A DNA stretch of 53,379 bases from Xenorhabdus griffiniae (GTDB taxonomy: Bacteria > Pseudomonadota > Gammaproteobacteria > Enterobacterales > Enterobacteriaceae): contig NZ_LDNM01000057.1 in assembly GCF_001028135.1 (NCBI RefSeq), positions 1 to 53,379 of the forward strand, written 5' to 3'. How positions within the stretch are numbered: position 1 is the stretch's first letter; every line of letters starts with the position of its first letter. Below, piece by piece: positions 18,246-28,170 of this stretch. The notes under the pieces are model-generated. The model did no database searches. It was not told the origin of the DNA and saw only the letters and a list, made by a program, of their open reading frames with translations. The position numbers and the translations under genes are program-made.

Positions 18246-19223
18246 TTACTTGGCTTTCTTCTCTTCCGCTGTGGCGATCCAGGCGGCACAAAACAGTGTC
18301 AGACGAGCGAAAAAATAGAAGAATGCCATTAAGCCAATCACCGAACCAAAAGCGGCACCCGAAGGGGAGCTGGCAAGGCGTGGCAGCATCATAGTCATAA
18401 TATATTTAATCACTTCAAATCCAATGGCGGCCATTAGGGTGCCTTTAAACAGCGCTGTTCTTTCAGGGCGATGACGCGGCAAGATCCACAATATCCACAG
18501 GAATAATAAATAATTGGCTGAAATGGAAATGGTCATGCCAATTGATGTCCATGCTGGCCGGAGCCATTCGATGCCTTCCAGTCCGAGGGCGTGGACGATA
18601 GTCGCCTGGGCAGAGCCTGCTATGGAAGTCAGCGAAAGGGTGATAACCAATGCAAACAGCAGACCGAATAAAGAGAAAAAGTCGCGGATATATTGAAAGT
18701 AAATTTTCTCTTTATCTTCATGATGACGTTCCCAGACATCTCTGGATTGGGCGAGTATTGCCTCACGTAAATTACCAACCCAGTTCATCCCTGAATAAAG
18801 TGCAATCGCCAAACCCGTCAATCCCACCGTTGTTCTTTGGTTAATCGCCGTGTCTACGCTGTTTTTCAGGGTGTTGGCGAGCGCGGGATCACTGATGCTA
18901 TTGGCGATGCCATTAATCAAACGTGTCAGCAAGTCAGGGTTGGAAGCCAGCACAAAACCTGCGACGGCAAAAGAGAGCATCAGAATTGGGATTAAGGATA
19001 GAAACGAAAAATAGGTGATGGCAGCCCCGAATTGGCTACCCATGCGGTCGTTAAAACGTTGTGCCGCCCTAATAAAGTGGGCGATAAAAGGAATACGGCG
19101 GATGACATTGCCAATACGGATGGTTACGGAAAGTGCTTTTTTACTGCCATATAGCCCTTTCTCTAACGGTGTGAAACGCTTCCCTGTATGGCGTTGCTCC
19201 CTGTTTTCATGGTTATCTGGCAT
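18246..19223 (-). CDS. yhjD: YhjD family inner-membrane protein (BrkB/YihY superfamily)
   Basis: YhjD (325 aa from the start used here) is an inner-membrane protein with six or so helices. A gain-of-function form of E. coli YhjD suppresses loss of lipid A precursor export, and its normal role is unclear. Characteristic stretches are RFNDRMGSQFGAAITYFSF, MNWVGNLREAILAQSRDVW and the C-terminal SGAAFGSVIGLMAFFYFF. I placed the start at 19223 (MPDNHENRE), which has GGGG seven bases upstream. A longer frame to 19286 would add 21 hydrophobic residues without a ribosome-binding site or family match. Confidence 0.9.
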   Translation of the reverse strand: MPDNHENREQRHTGKRFTPLEKGLYGSKKALSVTIRIGNVIRRIPFIAHFIRAAQRFNDRMGSQFGAAITYFSFLSLIPILMLSFAVAGFVLASNPDLLTRLINGIANSISDPALANTLKNSVDTAINQRTTVGLTGLAIALYSGMNWVGNLREAILAQSRDVWERHHEDKEKIYFQYIRDFFSLFGLLFALVITLSLTSIAGSAQATIVHALGLEGIEWLRPAWTSIGMTISISANYLLFLWILWILPRHRPERTALFKGTLMAAIGFEVIKYIMTMMLPRLASSPSGAAFGSVIGLMAFFYFFARLTLFCAAWIATAEEKKAK

Positions 19224-19310
19224 TACATCCCCTGACGAAAAAATATGTCTGCAAAAAAAGAGTAACAGGCAAAATGGAAAAGGCAACAGGTTGGGGAATA
19301 TGAAGAAATA

Positions 19311-19333
19311 CGGTAGCCGTATATTGGCTACCG
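19311..19333 (-). terminator. Terminator of the TpsA gene
   Basis: CGGTAGCC (19311-19318) pairs with GGCTACCG (19326-19333). On the minus strand the stem is followed by TATTTCTTC, a T-rich tail, some 30 bases after the tpsA stop. Confidence 0.6.
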
Positions 19334-19363
19334 CACAAGAGGATCAATCGTTAGTCATCATGA

Positions 19364-22300
19364 TTAATCTAACTGACGACCCTTAACTTCACTGTGGATA
19401 GTGGGCAGTTCAGTATCGTGGCCCTCATTTTTCACAAAAGGCACTTTACCGGAGAAAATATCTTTTTGTGCAGAGGTTGCCAGACTGGTGAGGGAATCAG
19501 GTACATTAATACCTAAGTTTTTGCCCTTATCGTATCCGGCGACAGATTGTTGATTAATTTGTGGCGTGTTCAGCGAGACAGCACCTTGTGCACTGTCAAT
19601 TTTGCTGCCCATTAAAGAGGTTGTTCCAGAGACATCCAGATTAACCCCTTGAGTACCGGTCAATGCTGTTTGCTTACCTACAGTTTCCCGATCGAGAGAA
19701 TCGTAGTTGCCTTTGAGTTTGCCATTGAAGCCCTTGAATGTGGCTTTCAATTGATCTGTCAAACTTGGGGCTTTATCCCCGGTTTTAGCGTCACCGGTAG
19801 CCGCAGTTTCAGTTACGGTCTTTGTTATGTTTTCTGACAAGGCGTCTGTGGTAGGAACAGCCTGTTTAGAAGCGGCATCCCCTTTGACGGTTTTGCTATA
19901 ACCCACGCCCGCATCCAGACCCACATTCAGGCTATGGATGCTGTCTTTGCGGCTTTCGACATTGAAATTGCCACCGACGTTGCCCGTTACCTGATCAGCA
20001 TCCACATTCGCCCCTTTAAGTGAGGTATCACCCGCACTGGTCAGGTTAACATTGCCGCCGGAAACCTGTGCGTTATGGTGTGTGGTTTGCGTCAGGTTAT
20101 TGACACCCAATTTCAGTTCACCACCCATATTATATTTATTGTCGAAAATTCTGTTGGCCGGATCGTTTGTTGTTGAAGCATGGCCTGCTGCGCCATCACC
20201 TCCTTCTTTGCGGGCGGTAGAAGACATGCCGCCTTTAGCTTTAGCACCGACATGCCAACCCTCGGCGCTCGCCGTATCCTGAGCCGAGATCAGTTCGATT
20301 TTCCCACGCTGTGCGGTTAAATCTACCTGTTTGGCGGAAACGTTGGCACCTTGTAATGTCAGATTATTGCCTGCATTCAGATTTACCCCTTGTCCACCCG
20401 TGATATTGCTGGTTTGGGCGGTAGTGTTATTCTGATTGGCGGTGTTATAACCGCCACCGAGGCTACCACTGAAATTCTTGCCATCCGGGTTGGTTCCCAC
20501 GGTCAGGGAAATTTCCCCATTGTAACCATGACCTTGTTTCTCATTACGGTTGGTGGCCTGATTGAACTGAATATTGCCACCCGCTTTAACATTGGCTGAA
20601 CCTTCACCGGCATTGATTGACGTGCCCTGGTAGCGTGCATCTCTGGTCACCTGAACATTAACGCCATTTTGGGTGTTGATGCCGCTGGTTACTGCACGGG
20701 TAGTGCTGTTCGATGTTTCCTGATAACTGCCACTGCCTTTGCCATTGACGGAGATATCTGCACCGGTTGTGGTGTAGACACGCAGGCTGGCATTGCCAGT
20801 TGTGTCAGCGGTATGGGAGCGTTGACTGTTGGTTGCGGCTTCACTGGTATGGCTGCCGGCCGTCAGCGAGACACCCCCTTTATTGGCCTGGTATTGCGTA
20901 CCCTGGTCATAGATATCACCGTTCGTTGTGACGTTGACATCATCCGCCTTGATAGTCGTGACTACCGCATTGGACTGATGGTTATTGGTGTAACGACTGT
21001 TGCCATTCATGGTCAGTTCAATACCGGCATTAGGCAAACCCGTTTTCGTGATCGAAGCATCCAGTTTCTTATCTGCGGCCGCCCTGGCTGTTTTTTCTAC
21101 AGGCCGAGTGGTTGCACTGTAATCGGCAGTCCCGCTAATCTCGCCGCTTGCCTGTAATTGATGGGTTGAGCTGGATGCGGTATTGGCCGTTGCCACATTT
21201 TTAATGCTGCCGGCATTCGCCTGATAAGAACCTTGTACTTGATGATCCGTGCCCTGTTGCTTCAACTCACCCATCGCATTCAGCTCAAGGTTACCCGTTA
21301 CCTGGGTTTTGGTGACTTCTGCCGTTGTCCGGTTGTCAGATTTTCCGTTGCTGTTGTAAGTTCCTTCAACACCACTACCGAGTTTGTCCATACCGCCAGT
21401 GACAAATACACTGCTGCTCAGTTTTTCTTGTGAGGCTGAGGTTGATGTGCTGTTTTCGCCAGCCAGCAACGCAATGTTATTGCCGCTAATTTTCGCATCA
21501 CCGTGGGTTGTGACCAATTTAGAGCCAGTTACAGTGACATTGTTGCTCGCATTTACGCTAAGGCTGCCACCATTCAGTTCTGATGGGCGTTGAGTTGTAC
21601 TTTCATTTTTCTGTTTATCGGTAGTGTGTTCAAAACCCACACCCGCACGATATTGGTTATCTTTCATCTCCTTGGCGTAGTACTGCCAGTCAAGGTGGGT
21701 TTTTTCCTGTTGATATTGATTGTTCTCACTATAATTCAGGATATTGATATTACCTGACGTATTCAGTTGCAGTTTGCCGGCACTTTTTGCCAGACTGCCA
21801 ATGACATTGATGTCTTTATTACTGAGTAATTTCAGATCGACATCGGAAATCAATTGACTGCCGGAAGATTTTTGCTGTTTGTTGTGTTCCTGATTCGTAT
21901 TTTTGGTGATGTTGAAGATTGTTCCCTTTCTTTCATCCACCTCTTGAGAAATATAGCTGACCGCATTATCGATAATTAACGGCCCTTCATTGGCTTGAAC
22001 ATAAGCGCCTTTTTGCGCTTTGACATTACTGCCCGTAATGGTGACACCCTTTGTACCTGTCAGCAGCAAGTGCCCGTCAGCCGTCACTTCGGAAATATGA
22101 TGGGTTTCTGATTTATCGCGGTTATCTTTTTTGCTGCCACCGGCAATCCCGCCCCAATAGGTTTTATCCTTGGCAAGGATCTGATCATCAACGAGGGATT
22201 GGACAGTAATGTGAGTTTGCTGATCCGCAGAAATAAGCAGGTTTTTGCCTGAGTTAATCTGGGTTCCGATAATGTCAACATTGCCTTTCGCCTTAATCCC

Positions 22301-23809
22301 TAAGTCTCCGCCTGCGCTTAATTCATTGCCGGTGCTTCTTTGGGTGGAATTGACCTCATTCCAATTACCCGTTTGCAATGATGCCCGATGGTTCTTTTTG
22401 TATCCCTTCTCTAAGGTCATTTCTGATTCCACTAAACCCGCCAGCTTCACATTTTTCTGGGCGGATACGGACAACTGGTTGCCCGCTTTGATCTTACTGC
22501 CAAGAACTTCGGCATCGCCTTCACTGGCGGTCAACTGGATATTTTCACGCGCGTTAACGGTATTGCCTTCGTGCTGATATTTTTCACTTTCATTGGTGAC
22601 ATCGTACTGCCAGCCCCACTCCCGTTGATTGTTCGTGTTACGGTCAAGTTGGTGAAGCTGTTGCCCATCCAGTTTCAGGTTGGCACCAGTCAGTTTGATA
22701 TTATCCCCTTCAATATCGGTTGCCATCACGTGATTGTTTTGTCTGGCCACCAGCGTGATGTTCTTGCCTGCCAGTTGGGTACGGGCAACAGATTCACTGA
22801 TTTGTTTTTGTTCGGTATAAATGCCACTAAAAGTGCTATCGTGATTGTTGCTGCCTGTTTTGTCTGATGAAAATTGATTCAGGCGACCCTGGGACAGCAC
22901 ATTTTTGCCGCTCAAGGTGATATCCCCGCCTTTTAGCTCCGCCGCTTCCAACTTCACATCACCGTAGGATTCAACTTCAATCCCATCATTGGCGGTTACC
23001 TGACCCTTTAAATTGACGCCGCTTCCTTCTGCGGTATTCAGCAGACGAATGCGTCCTGCCCGCATACTGCCCAAATAATAGCTGTCAAGTGCATTGATAT
23101 TGGCTTGCTGGGTATCCAGGATGCGACCATCGGCCGAAATCTTGTTATTCCCCGTTGTAATATTGAGACTTTTTGTGGTGATCACCTGACCATTGATGTC
23201 AATTTTGGGGGCAATCAGATTCAGCACGTCATGATGGGATAACCCATTGGTTCTGATATTCAGGGCGTTTTGGTTATCAAAGGTGTTGAAGCCCTGCAAG
23301 ATCCCACTTTCCACCAGTGGATTACCGACAACCAGTGATGCCTGATTGGTATTGATAAAACCACAGCCGTCACAAGTGATACCGTTAGGGTTTGCCAGGA
23401 CATAATCGGCGGCGATACCAAATATTTCCTGTTCGCCGAGCAAGAATGAAGGGTTACGGCTAATAACCTCATTTAAGATCACACTGGCAACTTGTCCATT
23501 AAGGTTACTGTTGGCAGATAATTCCCCTGCCAATTGTGATGTTCCATCCTCCAGAGAGTTATTGAACACCGCCCCCGTTTGATTGACGTTAAAATCCTGG
23601 TATTGGTTATGTGATAACCCTGATTCGGAAGGCGCAACGATATTGACCACGGTTGCCCCGGTATCAGCTTGCATAACATCCGGGCTGTGGGCGGCATCGC
23701 CACCGGGCGTAATATCATGGGCAAAACTGACTGAACAGGTTGCCAGAATAATTGCCATAGAGGCGGCAAGCTTGCCCGTGGGAGACAGTTTAAATTTTTT
23801 ACTTTTCAT
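19364..23809 (-). CDS. TpsA: filamentous-haemagglutinin/haemolysin-type exoprotein (XhlA/ShlA-like)
   Basis: This 1481-residue exoprotein is the secreted partner of a two-partner (type Vb) system. Domains: signal peptide (cleavage near SFA-HD, residue 30); an N-terminal TPS secretion domain (about 31-280) with NPNGI at 140-144 and the disulfide-type CDGC at 146-149; then a long beta-helix of FHA-type repeats rich in N, G and T (repeated GN/LxLTAG- and G.VNLNAGNNLTL-like strands). The C-terminus (PFVKNEGHDTELPTI...) has no VENN motif or recognisable nuclease domain, so it is not an evident contact-dependent-inhibition toxin. Length and plan resemble the haemolysins ShlA (Serratia) and XhlA (Xenorhabdus), but haemolytic activity is inferred. 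It lies 110 bases downstream of its transporter and shares its operon. Confidence 0.88.
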   Translation of the reverse strand: MKSKKFKLSPTGKLAASMAIILATCSVSFAHDITPGGDAAHSPDVMQADTGATVVNIVAPSESGLSHNQYQDFNVNQTGAVFNNSLEDGTSQLAGELSANSNLNGQVASVILNEVISRNPSFLLGEQEIFGIAADYVLANPNGITCDGCGFINTNQASLVVGNPLVESGILQGFNTFDNQNALNIRTNGLSHHDVLNLIAPKIDINGQVITTKSLNITTGNNKISADGRILDTQQANINALDSYYLGSMRAGRIRLLNTAEGSGVNLKGQVTANDGIEVESYGDVKLEAAELKGGDITLSGKNVLSQGRLNQFSSDKTGSNNHDSTFSGIYTEQKQISESVARTQLAGKNITLVARQNNHVMATDIEGDNIKLTGANLKLDGQQLHQLDRNTNNQREWGWQYDVTNESEKYQHEGNTVNARENIQLTASEGDAEVLGSKIKAGNQLSVSAQKNVKLAGLVESEMTLEKGYKKNHRASLQTGNWNEVNSTQRSTGNELSAGGDLGIKAKGNVDIIGTQINSGKNLLISADQQTHITVQSLVDDQILAKDKTYWGGIAGGSKKDNRDKSETHHISEVTADGHLLLTGTKGVTITGSNVKAQKGAYVQANEGPLIIDNAVSYISQEVDERKGTIFNITKNTNQEHNKQQKSSGSQLISDVDLKLLSNKDINVIGSLAKSAGKLQLNTSGNINILNYSENNQYQQEKTHLDWQYYAKEMKDNQYRAGVGFEHTTDKQKNESTTQRPSELNGGSLSVNASNNVTVTGSKLVTTHGDAKISGNNIALLAGENSTSTSASQEKLSSSVFVTGGMDKLGSGVEGTYNSNGKSDNRTTAEVTKTQVTGNLELNAMGELKQQGTDHQVQGSYQANAGSIKNVATANTASSSTHQLQASGEISGTADYSATTRPVEKTARAAADKKLDASITKTGLPNAGIELTMNGNSRYTNNHQSNAVVTTIKADDVNVTTNGDIYDQGTQYQANKGGVSLTAGSHTSEAATNSQRSHTADTTGNASLRVYTTTGADISVNGKGSGSYQETSNSTTRAVTSGINTQNGVNVQVTRDARYQGTSINAGEGSANVKAGGNIQFNQATNRNEKQGHGYNGEISLTVGTNPDGKNFSGSLGGGYNTANQNNTTAQTSNITGGQGVNLNAGNNLTLQGANVSAKQVDLTAQRGKIELISAQDTASAEGWHVGAKAKGGMSSTARKEGGDGAAGHASTTNDPANRIFDNKYNMGGELKLGVNNLTQTTHHNAQVSGGNVNLTSAGDTSLKGANVDADQVTGNVGGNFNVESRKDSIHSLNVGLDAGVGYSKTVKGDAASKQAVPTTDALSENITKTVTETAATGDAKTGDKAPSLTDQLKATFKGFNGKLKGNYDSLDRETVGKQTALTGTQGVNLDVSGTTSLMGSKIDSAQGAVSLNTPQINQQSVAGYDKGKNLGINVPDSLTSLATSAQKDIFSGKVPFVKNEGHDTELPTIHSEVKGRQLD

Positions 23810-23919
23810 ATAATTTCCTTATTTGCTTCTTTTTATTGCCATGTGCAGCGCTCTGGGGATCATGGTTCTGATCATTCCCACAACGGGCTGCGGTTAAAAA
23901 AATCAAATGGTTCAAAAAA

Positions 23920-25590
23920 TTAAAAAGAGTAAGAGAAGCGGGTTAACAGCTGCATAGGTTCATCCGTGTGCCTATTTTGGTGAGAAAGCAATTTGCCTCG
24001 GCTGAACTCAACATCCGCAAACAGTTGCTGATAGCGTAGTGTCAAACCTGCACTTAATCCGGCACTGCTTTTCCAGCTGTCCTGGCTGCGATAGCCTTTA
24101 ACCTGGCCGATATCCACGCCGGTACGCAACAAAAGTGAGCCTTTGGCAATGGGGATTGAGTGAGAAAATGTATTTCTTAAATACCAGCCATTATCAGCCG
24201 ATGACACATTTTTGCTGAATCCTCGCACCGCATTCCGGTCGGTCACATTGAGCCACTCAACACCGGGTAGCCCATCTTTGCTGTATTGAGCATAAAATTG
24301 GCTGCTGAATTGGTAAGGCACATCCAGGAGTGTGAAACGCTGTTGTAAATTTGCCGATAATTTACCTTTGGTAAACTGCTTATTCAGGTTGGCTGTCGTG
24401 GTTTGGGCACCAAACCACGGCATTCCCCGCTCAATACTCATATTGAGAGAGAGCAGGCCTGAAGGGATAATTTGTAAATGGTGAATACCCAGTTCGAGGA
24501 CACTCAATGTCTGGCTACTGACGGTGAGCCTGGCTTCTTGGAAATGGTTGGTGTAATTCTTATAAACTAACTGGGTGTTTAATGTACTAATCTGCGACTG
24601 GTTACGATGAAAAACCCAATCGGCACGAATGCCCGTTTGCGTTGAATTCCCGTACAATTTAGTCGAATGTATCTTTAAACGAGGATGACTGGTGTATTGG
24701 GAATAACTGTTGAATCCACTCAATGTTACGGCTCCATAGGGGAGTGAATAGAGCAGAGTATAGGCGCGATTATATTGGGTATCGGGTTTATCTATGGTAC
24801 TGGCGCCGCTGAGGCTAACAAAGTCAGATAACCCTAATGGGCTATCAACACTGGCATTGAGTCGCGTGATCCATTTTCCTGTGCTTTTCTGTCCATAATT
24901 ATCGGTTGTAGTGGTTATTCTCCACGGAGAAGCGTGCCGATTATGTAGCCTGACGACAGAACCCCCATTAACTGTACCCGGTAGAATATCGAGAGTGGTT
25001 TTGTTTGACTGCAAACGATTTGCCTGATCCAGCCCTTGATCAAGTTGATTCAGGTTGAGTGGTTTATTTACCAAACGTGGGAAGAGTGTTTGGCTATTGA
25101 CCCAACGGTCAGCACCTTCTATCGCCTCGACAAAACCTTCAACAACATTGATCCCTAGCTCGCCATTTGCGTTGGGGGGAATAAACTGTACCCGCGCCGT
25201 AATGTAACCTTTAGCAATATAAAGGTTGGTGATTTCCGCTGACAGCGTGTTGATGTCATTGCGGGTGATACAGCTATCGGGCAGGGCACTGAGGGTATTC
25301 AGATCCCCCAGAGAGAGTAAGGTAATGCCTTGAAGATAAACCCCATTAACCGCCAAACATGGCGGTGCTTCCACTACGACGGGTGAGACAGTTTGTGGTG
25401 AAACGTTATCGGTGCGATTAATCAATCCCTGATGACGGCGTTCTTCAATTAATTGGTCTATTTCTCGAGAACTATCTTGTAAGGTTCTTCTTGCTTCATC
25501 TGTAGGAAAAGCGGGATTAGGCGTATCAGGCGATGCGCTCCCCTGAAATGCAGTACATAATAAGATGAAGATTGTCGTCCTTTTAATCAT
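23920..25590 (-). CDS. TpsB: two-partner secretion outer-membrane transporter (ShlB/FhaC family)
   Basis: This 556-residue protein is the Omp85-type pore that exports, and in haemolysins activates, the adjacent TpsA. Order of parts: Sec signal peptide (MIKRTTIFILLCTAFQGSAS), a Pro-rich linker after an N-terminal helix (about 25-60), two POTRA domains (first near CLAVNGVYLQGITLL, second near YITARVQFIPPN), then a 16-strand barrel ending in an aromatic residue (TRFSYSF). Length matches ShlB (about 557). I used the ATG at 25590, which has GGG at proper distance; an in-frame TTG at 25602 would add four residues. It is the first gene of the pair. Confidence 0.92.
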   Translation of the reverse strand: MIKRTTIFILLCTAFQGSASPDTPNPAFPTDEARRTLQDSSREIDQLIEERRHQGLINRTDNVSPQTVSPVVVEAPPCLAVNGVYLQGITLLSLGDLNTLSALPDSCITRNDINTLSAEITNLYIAKGYITARVQFIPPNANGELGINVVEGFVEAIEGADRWVNSQTLFPRLVNKPLNLNQLDQGLDQANRLQSNKTTLDILPGTVNGGSVVRLHNRHASPWRITTTTDNYGQKSTGKWITRLNASVDSPLGLSDFVSLSGASTIDKPDTQYNRAYTLLYSLPYGAVTLSGFNSYSQYTSHPRLKIHSTKLYGNSTQTGIRADWVFHRNQSQISTLNTQLVYKNYTNHFQEARLTVSSQTLSVLELGIHHLQIIPSGLLSLNMSIERGMPWFGAQTTTANLNKQFTKGKLSANLQQRFTLLDVPYQFSSQFYAQYSKDGLPGVEWLNVTDRNAVRGFSKNVSSADNGWYLRNTFSHSIPIAKGSLLLRTGVDIGQVKGYRSQDSWKSSAGLSAGLTLRYQQLFADVEFSRGKLLSHQNRHTDEPMQLLTRFSYSF

Positions 25591-26216
25591 GGGAATACCC
25601 AAATGACAATAGTTGATGGGAAATGTATCGTGTTGGGTTAGGTTTAAACATCCTGGTTTATTAATTAAGCATTAGAGCATAGAAAATCTTTTATGTTGTT
25701 CTGATTAACAAATGTGTTTTGTCAGGAATTATAATTTCCAGTTATAAATTTACATTAGTGATTTATGATAATTCATTTTAGTTATGTATTAACTCAATGT
25801 GAAGAGTTAAGTGAAATTTAATTTGGCTTAATCAATGCTCAGCAGAATAATGAGATTGAATTAGGGGCTTTTTCTGTATTTTCAGCTTTTTATTTGCAAG
25901 TTTTACTTATGGAATGTTGATGAAAGGTATTGAAGTGGCGGAAATGTAACACATTAAGAACAGCGGTTTTTTAGTCAGATTGCTTGGCGTAAAATCAATC
26001 ATGCATGTAACTATAAATTCATCTATCTTTATTTGTTGTGAAAATAATTACTATATGAAAATCTGACAGCGAAAAAAAAAGCAGAAAAACAAATATAAAA
26101 TAGAAAAACAGGAATTAAAGTAAATTAGCGGGAATTTTGAGATGTTAGAATGATTCAGCCAATGAATAATATTCATTGGCTGAAAAATTATGACTTAATA
26201 TTTAATGAATAAGATA
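25591..26216. other. AT-rich intergenic region between tpsB and hcp
   Basis: About 625 AT-rich bases. It must hold the tpsBA promoter, reading leftward. Apart from the long hairpin at 26154-26184 I see no gene, RNA or clear operator. Confidence 0.5.
26154..26184. terminator. Strong hairpin after hcp
   Basis: A 14-bp perfect stem TTCAGCCAATGAAT (26154-26167) / ATTCATTGGCTGAA (26171-26184) with a 3-base loop lies 33 bases beyond the hcp stop. It has no long T-run on the minus strand, so it may protect the 3' end of the abundant hcp mRNA as well as stop transcription. Confidence 0.6.
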
Positions 26217-26735
26217 TTAAGCAACAACCGGTGCGCGCCAGTCGTCAGCACCAGAAGTACCCGCAGTAGTGTGTTCCCAAGTAATCTTACGATAAGAAAG
26301 AGATACACGAACTAATTGCGTGAATTCTGATTTAGCCGGATCCTGGCAGTGTGGCATTTTGCAATCGATATCAACGATAGTTGCATCTTCCAGTTTTGTC
26401 GTAAAGAAATGCTCTTGTTTACCTTCGATTGAAGTACGATACCATTTCAATTCTACAGTAGGCAGCATTTCGCCAGAAGCCAGTGCGTTGTACAGCAGAG
26501 GAACTGATTTATTCAATGCAACGGTAAAGCGGAATGGCTTATGCGCACGCTGGCCAGAAGGTTGTCCTGACTGTGGATCAGTGGGGACAGTGACGATGTG
26601 GTCAAATTCTTGAACCAGCATTTCGTCTTCGTGACCCTGAACAAAGATATTACCTACGGATTCAGCAGTGAATGAACCAGCGGTAATATGACCCTGAGTT
26701 TTACCATGGATGGAAATATAACATGGAGTTGGCAT
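26217..26735 (-). CDS. hcp: T6SS inner-tube protein Hcp
   Basis: Hcp/TssD (172 aa) forms hexameric rings that stack into the inner tube of the T6SS and are expelled with effectors. The sequence begins MPTPCYISIHGKTQGHITAG and has the family blocks VQEFDHIVTVP, HKPFRFTVALNKSVPLLYNAL and SLSYRKITWEH. Length is typical for enterobacterial Hcp. The start ATG follows AGGATATTC. It is transcribed away from the rest of the T6SS genes, with a private strong hairpin behind it, so tube protein can be made in excess. No toxin extension is fused to its C-terminus. Confidence 0.96.
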   Translation of the reverse strand: MPTPCYISIHGKTQGHITAGSFTAESVGNIFVQGHEDEMLVQEFDHIVTVPTDPQSGQPSGQRAHKPFRFTVALNKSVPLLYNALASGEMLPTVELKWYRTSIEGKQEHFFTTKLEDATIVDIDCKMPHCQDPAKSEFTQLVRVSLSYRKITWEHTTAGTSGADDWRAPVVA

Positions 26736-27652
26736 ATGAATATCCTATAAAAAGTTACCAATATTAGTGTAAGTGTTCATTTCTTGCGTGATTATTCCAT
26801 CTGTTAATAAAATGAAATTATCGCTTACCAAACACTCGGGGCGAATAATAAAGCTGAAATTGCCTGATGCAAAGTCATTTGAAAAATGCAACATGCACGA
26901 TAATTCAATGACAAATAATAATTTTATAATTATTGCCGTTATAAAATTTATAGCTGATTTTTTATAAACAATAAGCTCATTCAACTGGTTTAAAAATGAT
27001 CTATGACTTTTTTGTTTTTTTAACCTTTTGATATTTAATGTTTTTTATTTTTTTGTTTAAATGTTTTTTATGATCATTTGAAAAGTGTTAACTAGATCAA
27101 AAAAATGGAAATAACCTGAATTGTTATGGCGCATAATTAATCAGGATAAAATACAAAATGATATTGATGATGATTATTGATAACGGTCTGTAAGGTTATA
27201 TTTTATTCAGGTGAAGATGAAAAATATTTCTTTTAACGCAAATAATAGGTAGTGGGGTTACGTACTCTTACAGAGAGTAAAACCAAACTTTCCTCTATTT
27301 TGAGCGCAAAAAAATGTTTATAACTTGCTATGGATTTTGATAGGAAGATTAAAGGCTTGAATAGAGGTCTTTATCAATTTGTGTTTAGGCTTTACATCAA
27401 AAAAATAAAATGTCAAACTCGAACTTGACGATTTTCGTATCGATGTTATTTCCACGATTGGATAGGGTATATCTGATTATTTAACTATATGTTGATATAA
27501 AACTATTCGTGCCTGCAAATATAGTTGTCTTCTTTAGCCTATTTTTTAGGAAGATTTTCTGTATTTATTATATGGGTGAACATTGGAATCATTCTCTCAC
27601 CAATAATGGGTTGTTAGACAGTTCATGGTTGTATTAGCCAAAGGATTCAAAT
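26736..27652. promoter_or_regulatory. AT-rich divergent control region between hcp and tssB
   Basis: About 900 bases, very AT-rich, between divergent hcp and tssB. It must contain both promoters. Two overlapping frames (26745-26984 minus, starting at TTG; 26773-26967 plus) have no good ribosome-binding site or similarity and are left out. I looked for a sigma-54 -24/-12 pair (GG-N10-GC within TGGCAC-N5-TTGC context) on both strands and found none convincing. The composition would suit silencing by H-NS (inference). Confidence 0.5.
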
Positions 27653-28150
27653 ATGAGTAAGAATAGTCCAGGTAGCGTAGCGCCGAAAGAAAGAATTAAT
27701 ATTAAGTATGTTCCTAATAATGGTGACCAGACCGCAGAAGTTGAATTACCTCTAAATCTTCTGGTTGTTGGTGACTTGAAAGGAAAAAGCGAAGATACGC
27801 CAATTGAAGAGCGGCAGACAGTTTCTATCAATAAGAACAACTTTAATGCCGTAATGAATGAAGCGAACATCAACCTAACTTTTAACGTTCCTAATCGTCT
27901 CGATGAAAAAAGCGAAGAAGATCTGCCGGTTAATCTGGAAATAAAATCGCTGAATGATTTTTCGCCAGATAATGTCGCGAAGAAAGTGCCTGAATTAAAT
28001 AAACTTCTCGAACTTCGTGAGGCATTAGTTGCATTAAAAGGTCCATTGGGAAATATCCCAGCATTTCGTGCTCGTTTGCAGTCACTACTGGATGATGAAT
28101 CCGTTCGTGAGCAACTCCTGAAAGAACTTGAAATCGTCAATAAAAAATAA
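27653..28150 (+). CDS. tssB: T6SS contractile sheath small subunit TssB
   Basis: TssB/VipA (165 aa) pairs with TssC to build the contractile sheath around the Hcp tube. The start SKNSPGSVAPKERINIKYV and the block ELPLNLLVVGDLKG are typical, as is the C-terminal helix region with LLDDESVREQLLKELE. Length matches the family (about 165-170). The ATG at 27653 follows AAAGGATTC. tssC begins 20 bases later. It is the first gene of the main plus-strand cluster. Confidence 0.96.
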   Translation: MSKNSPGSVAPKERINIKYVPNNGDQTAEVELPLNLLVVGDLKGKSEDTPIEERQTVSINKNNFNAVMNEANINLTFNVPNRLDEKSEEDLPVNLEIKSLNDFSPDNVAKKVPELNKLLELREALVALKGPLGNIPAFRARLQSLLDDESVREQLLKELEIVNKK

Positions 28151-28170
28151 CTGGTTAAAGGAATTTTTAA

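Noticed and set aside
19364-19800. CdiA-type contact-dependent inhibition toxin at the TpsA C-terminus
   Set aside because: No VENN motif, no recognisable toxin domain and no immunity gene downstream; the end is ordinary FHA-type sequence.
26154-26184. CRISPR-like or repeat-array signal
   Set aside because: It is a single hairpin behind hcp; no spaced direct repeats occur anywhere in the window.
26745-26984. Minus-strand frame of 79 codons just upstream of hcp
   Set aside because: It starts at TTG without a ribosome-binding site, has no recognisable family and lies in very AT-rich promoter DNA; a plus-strand frame of similar quality overlaps it.
27321-27330. Possible -12 element TTGC of a sigma-54 promoter upstream of tssB
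   Set aside because: No GG lies ten bases upstream of the GC, so the -24 half is missing.
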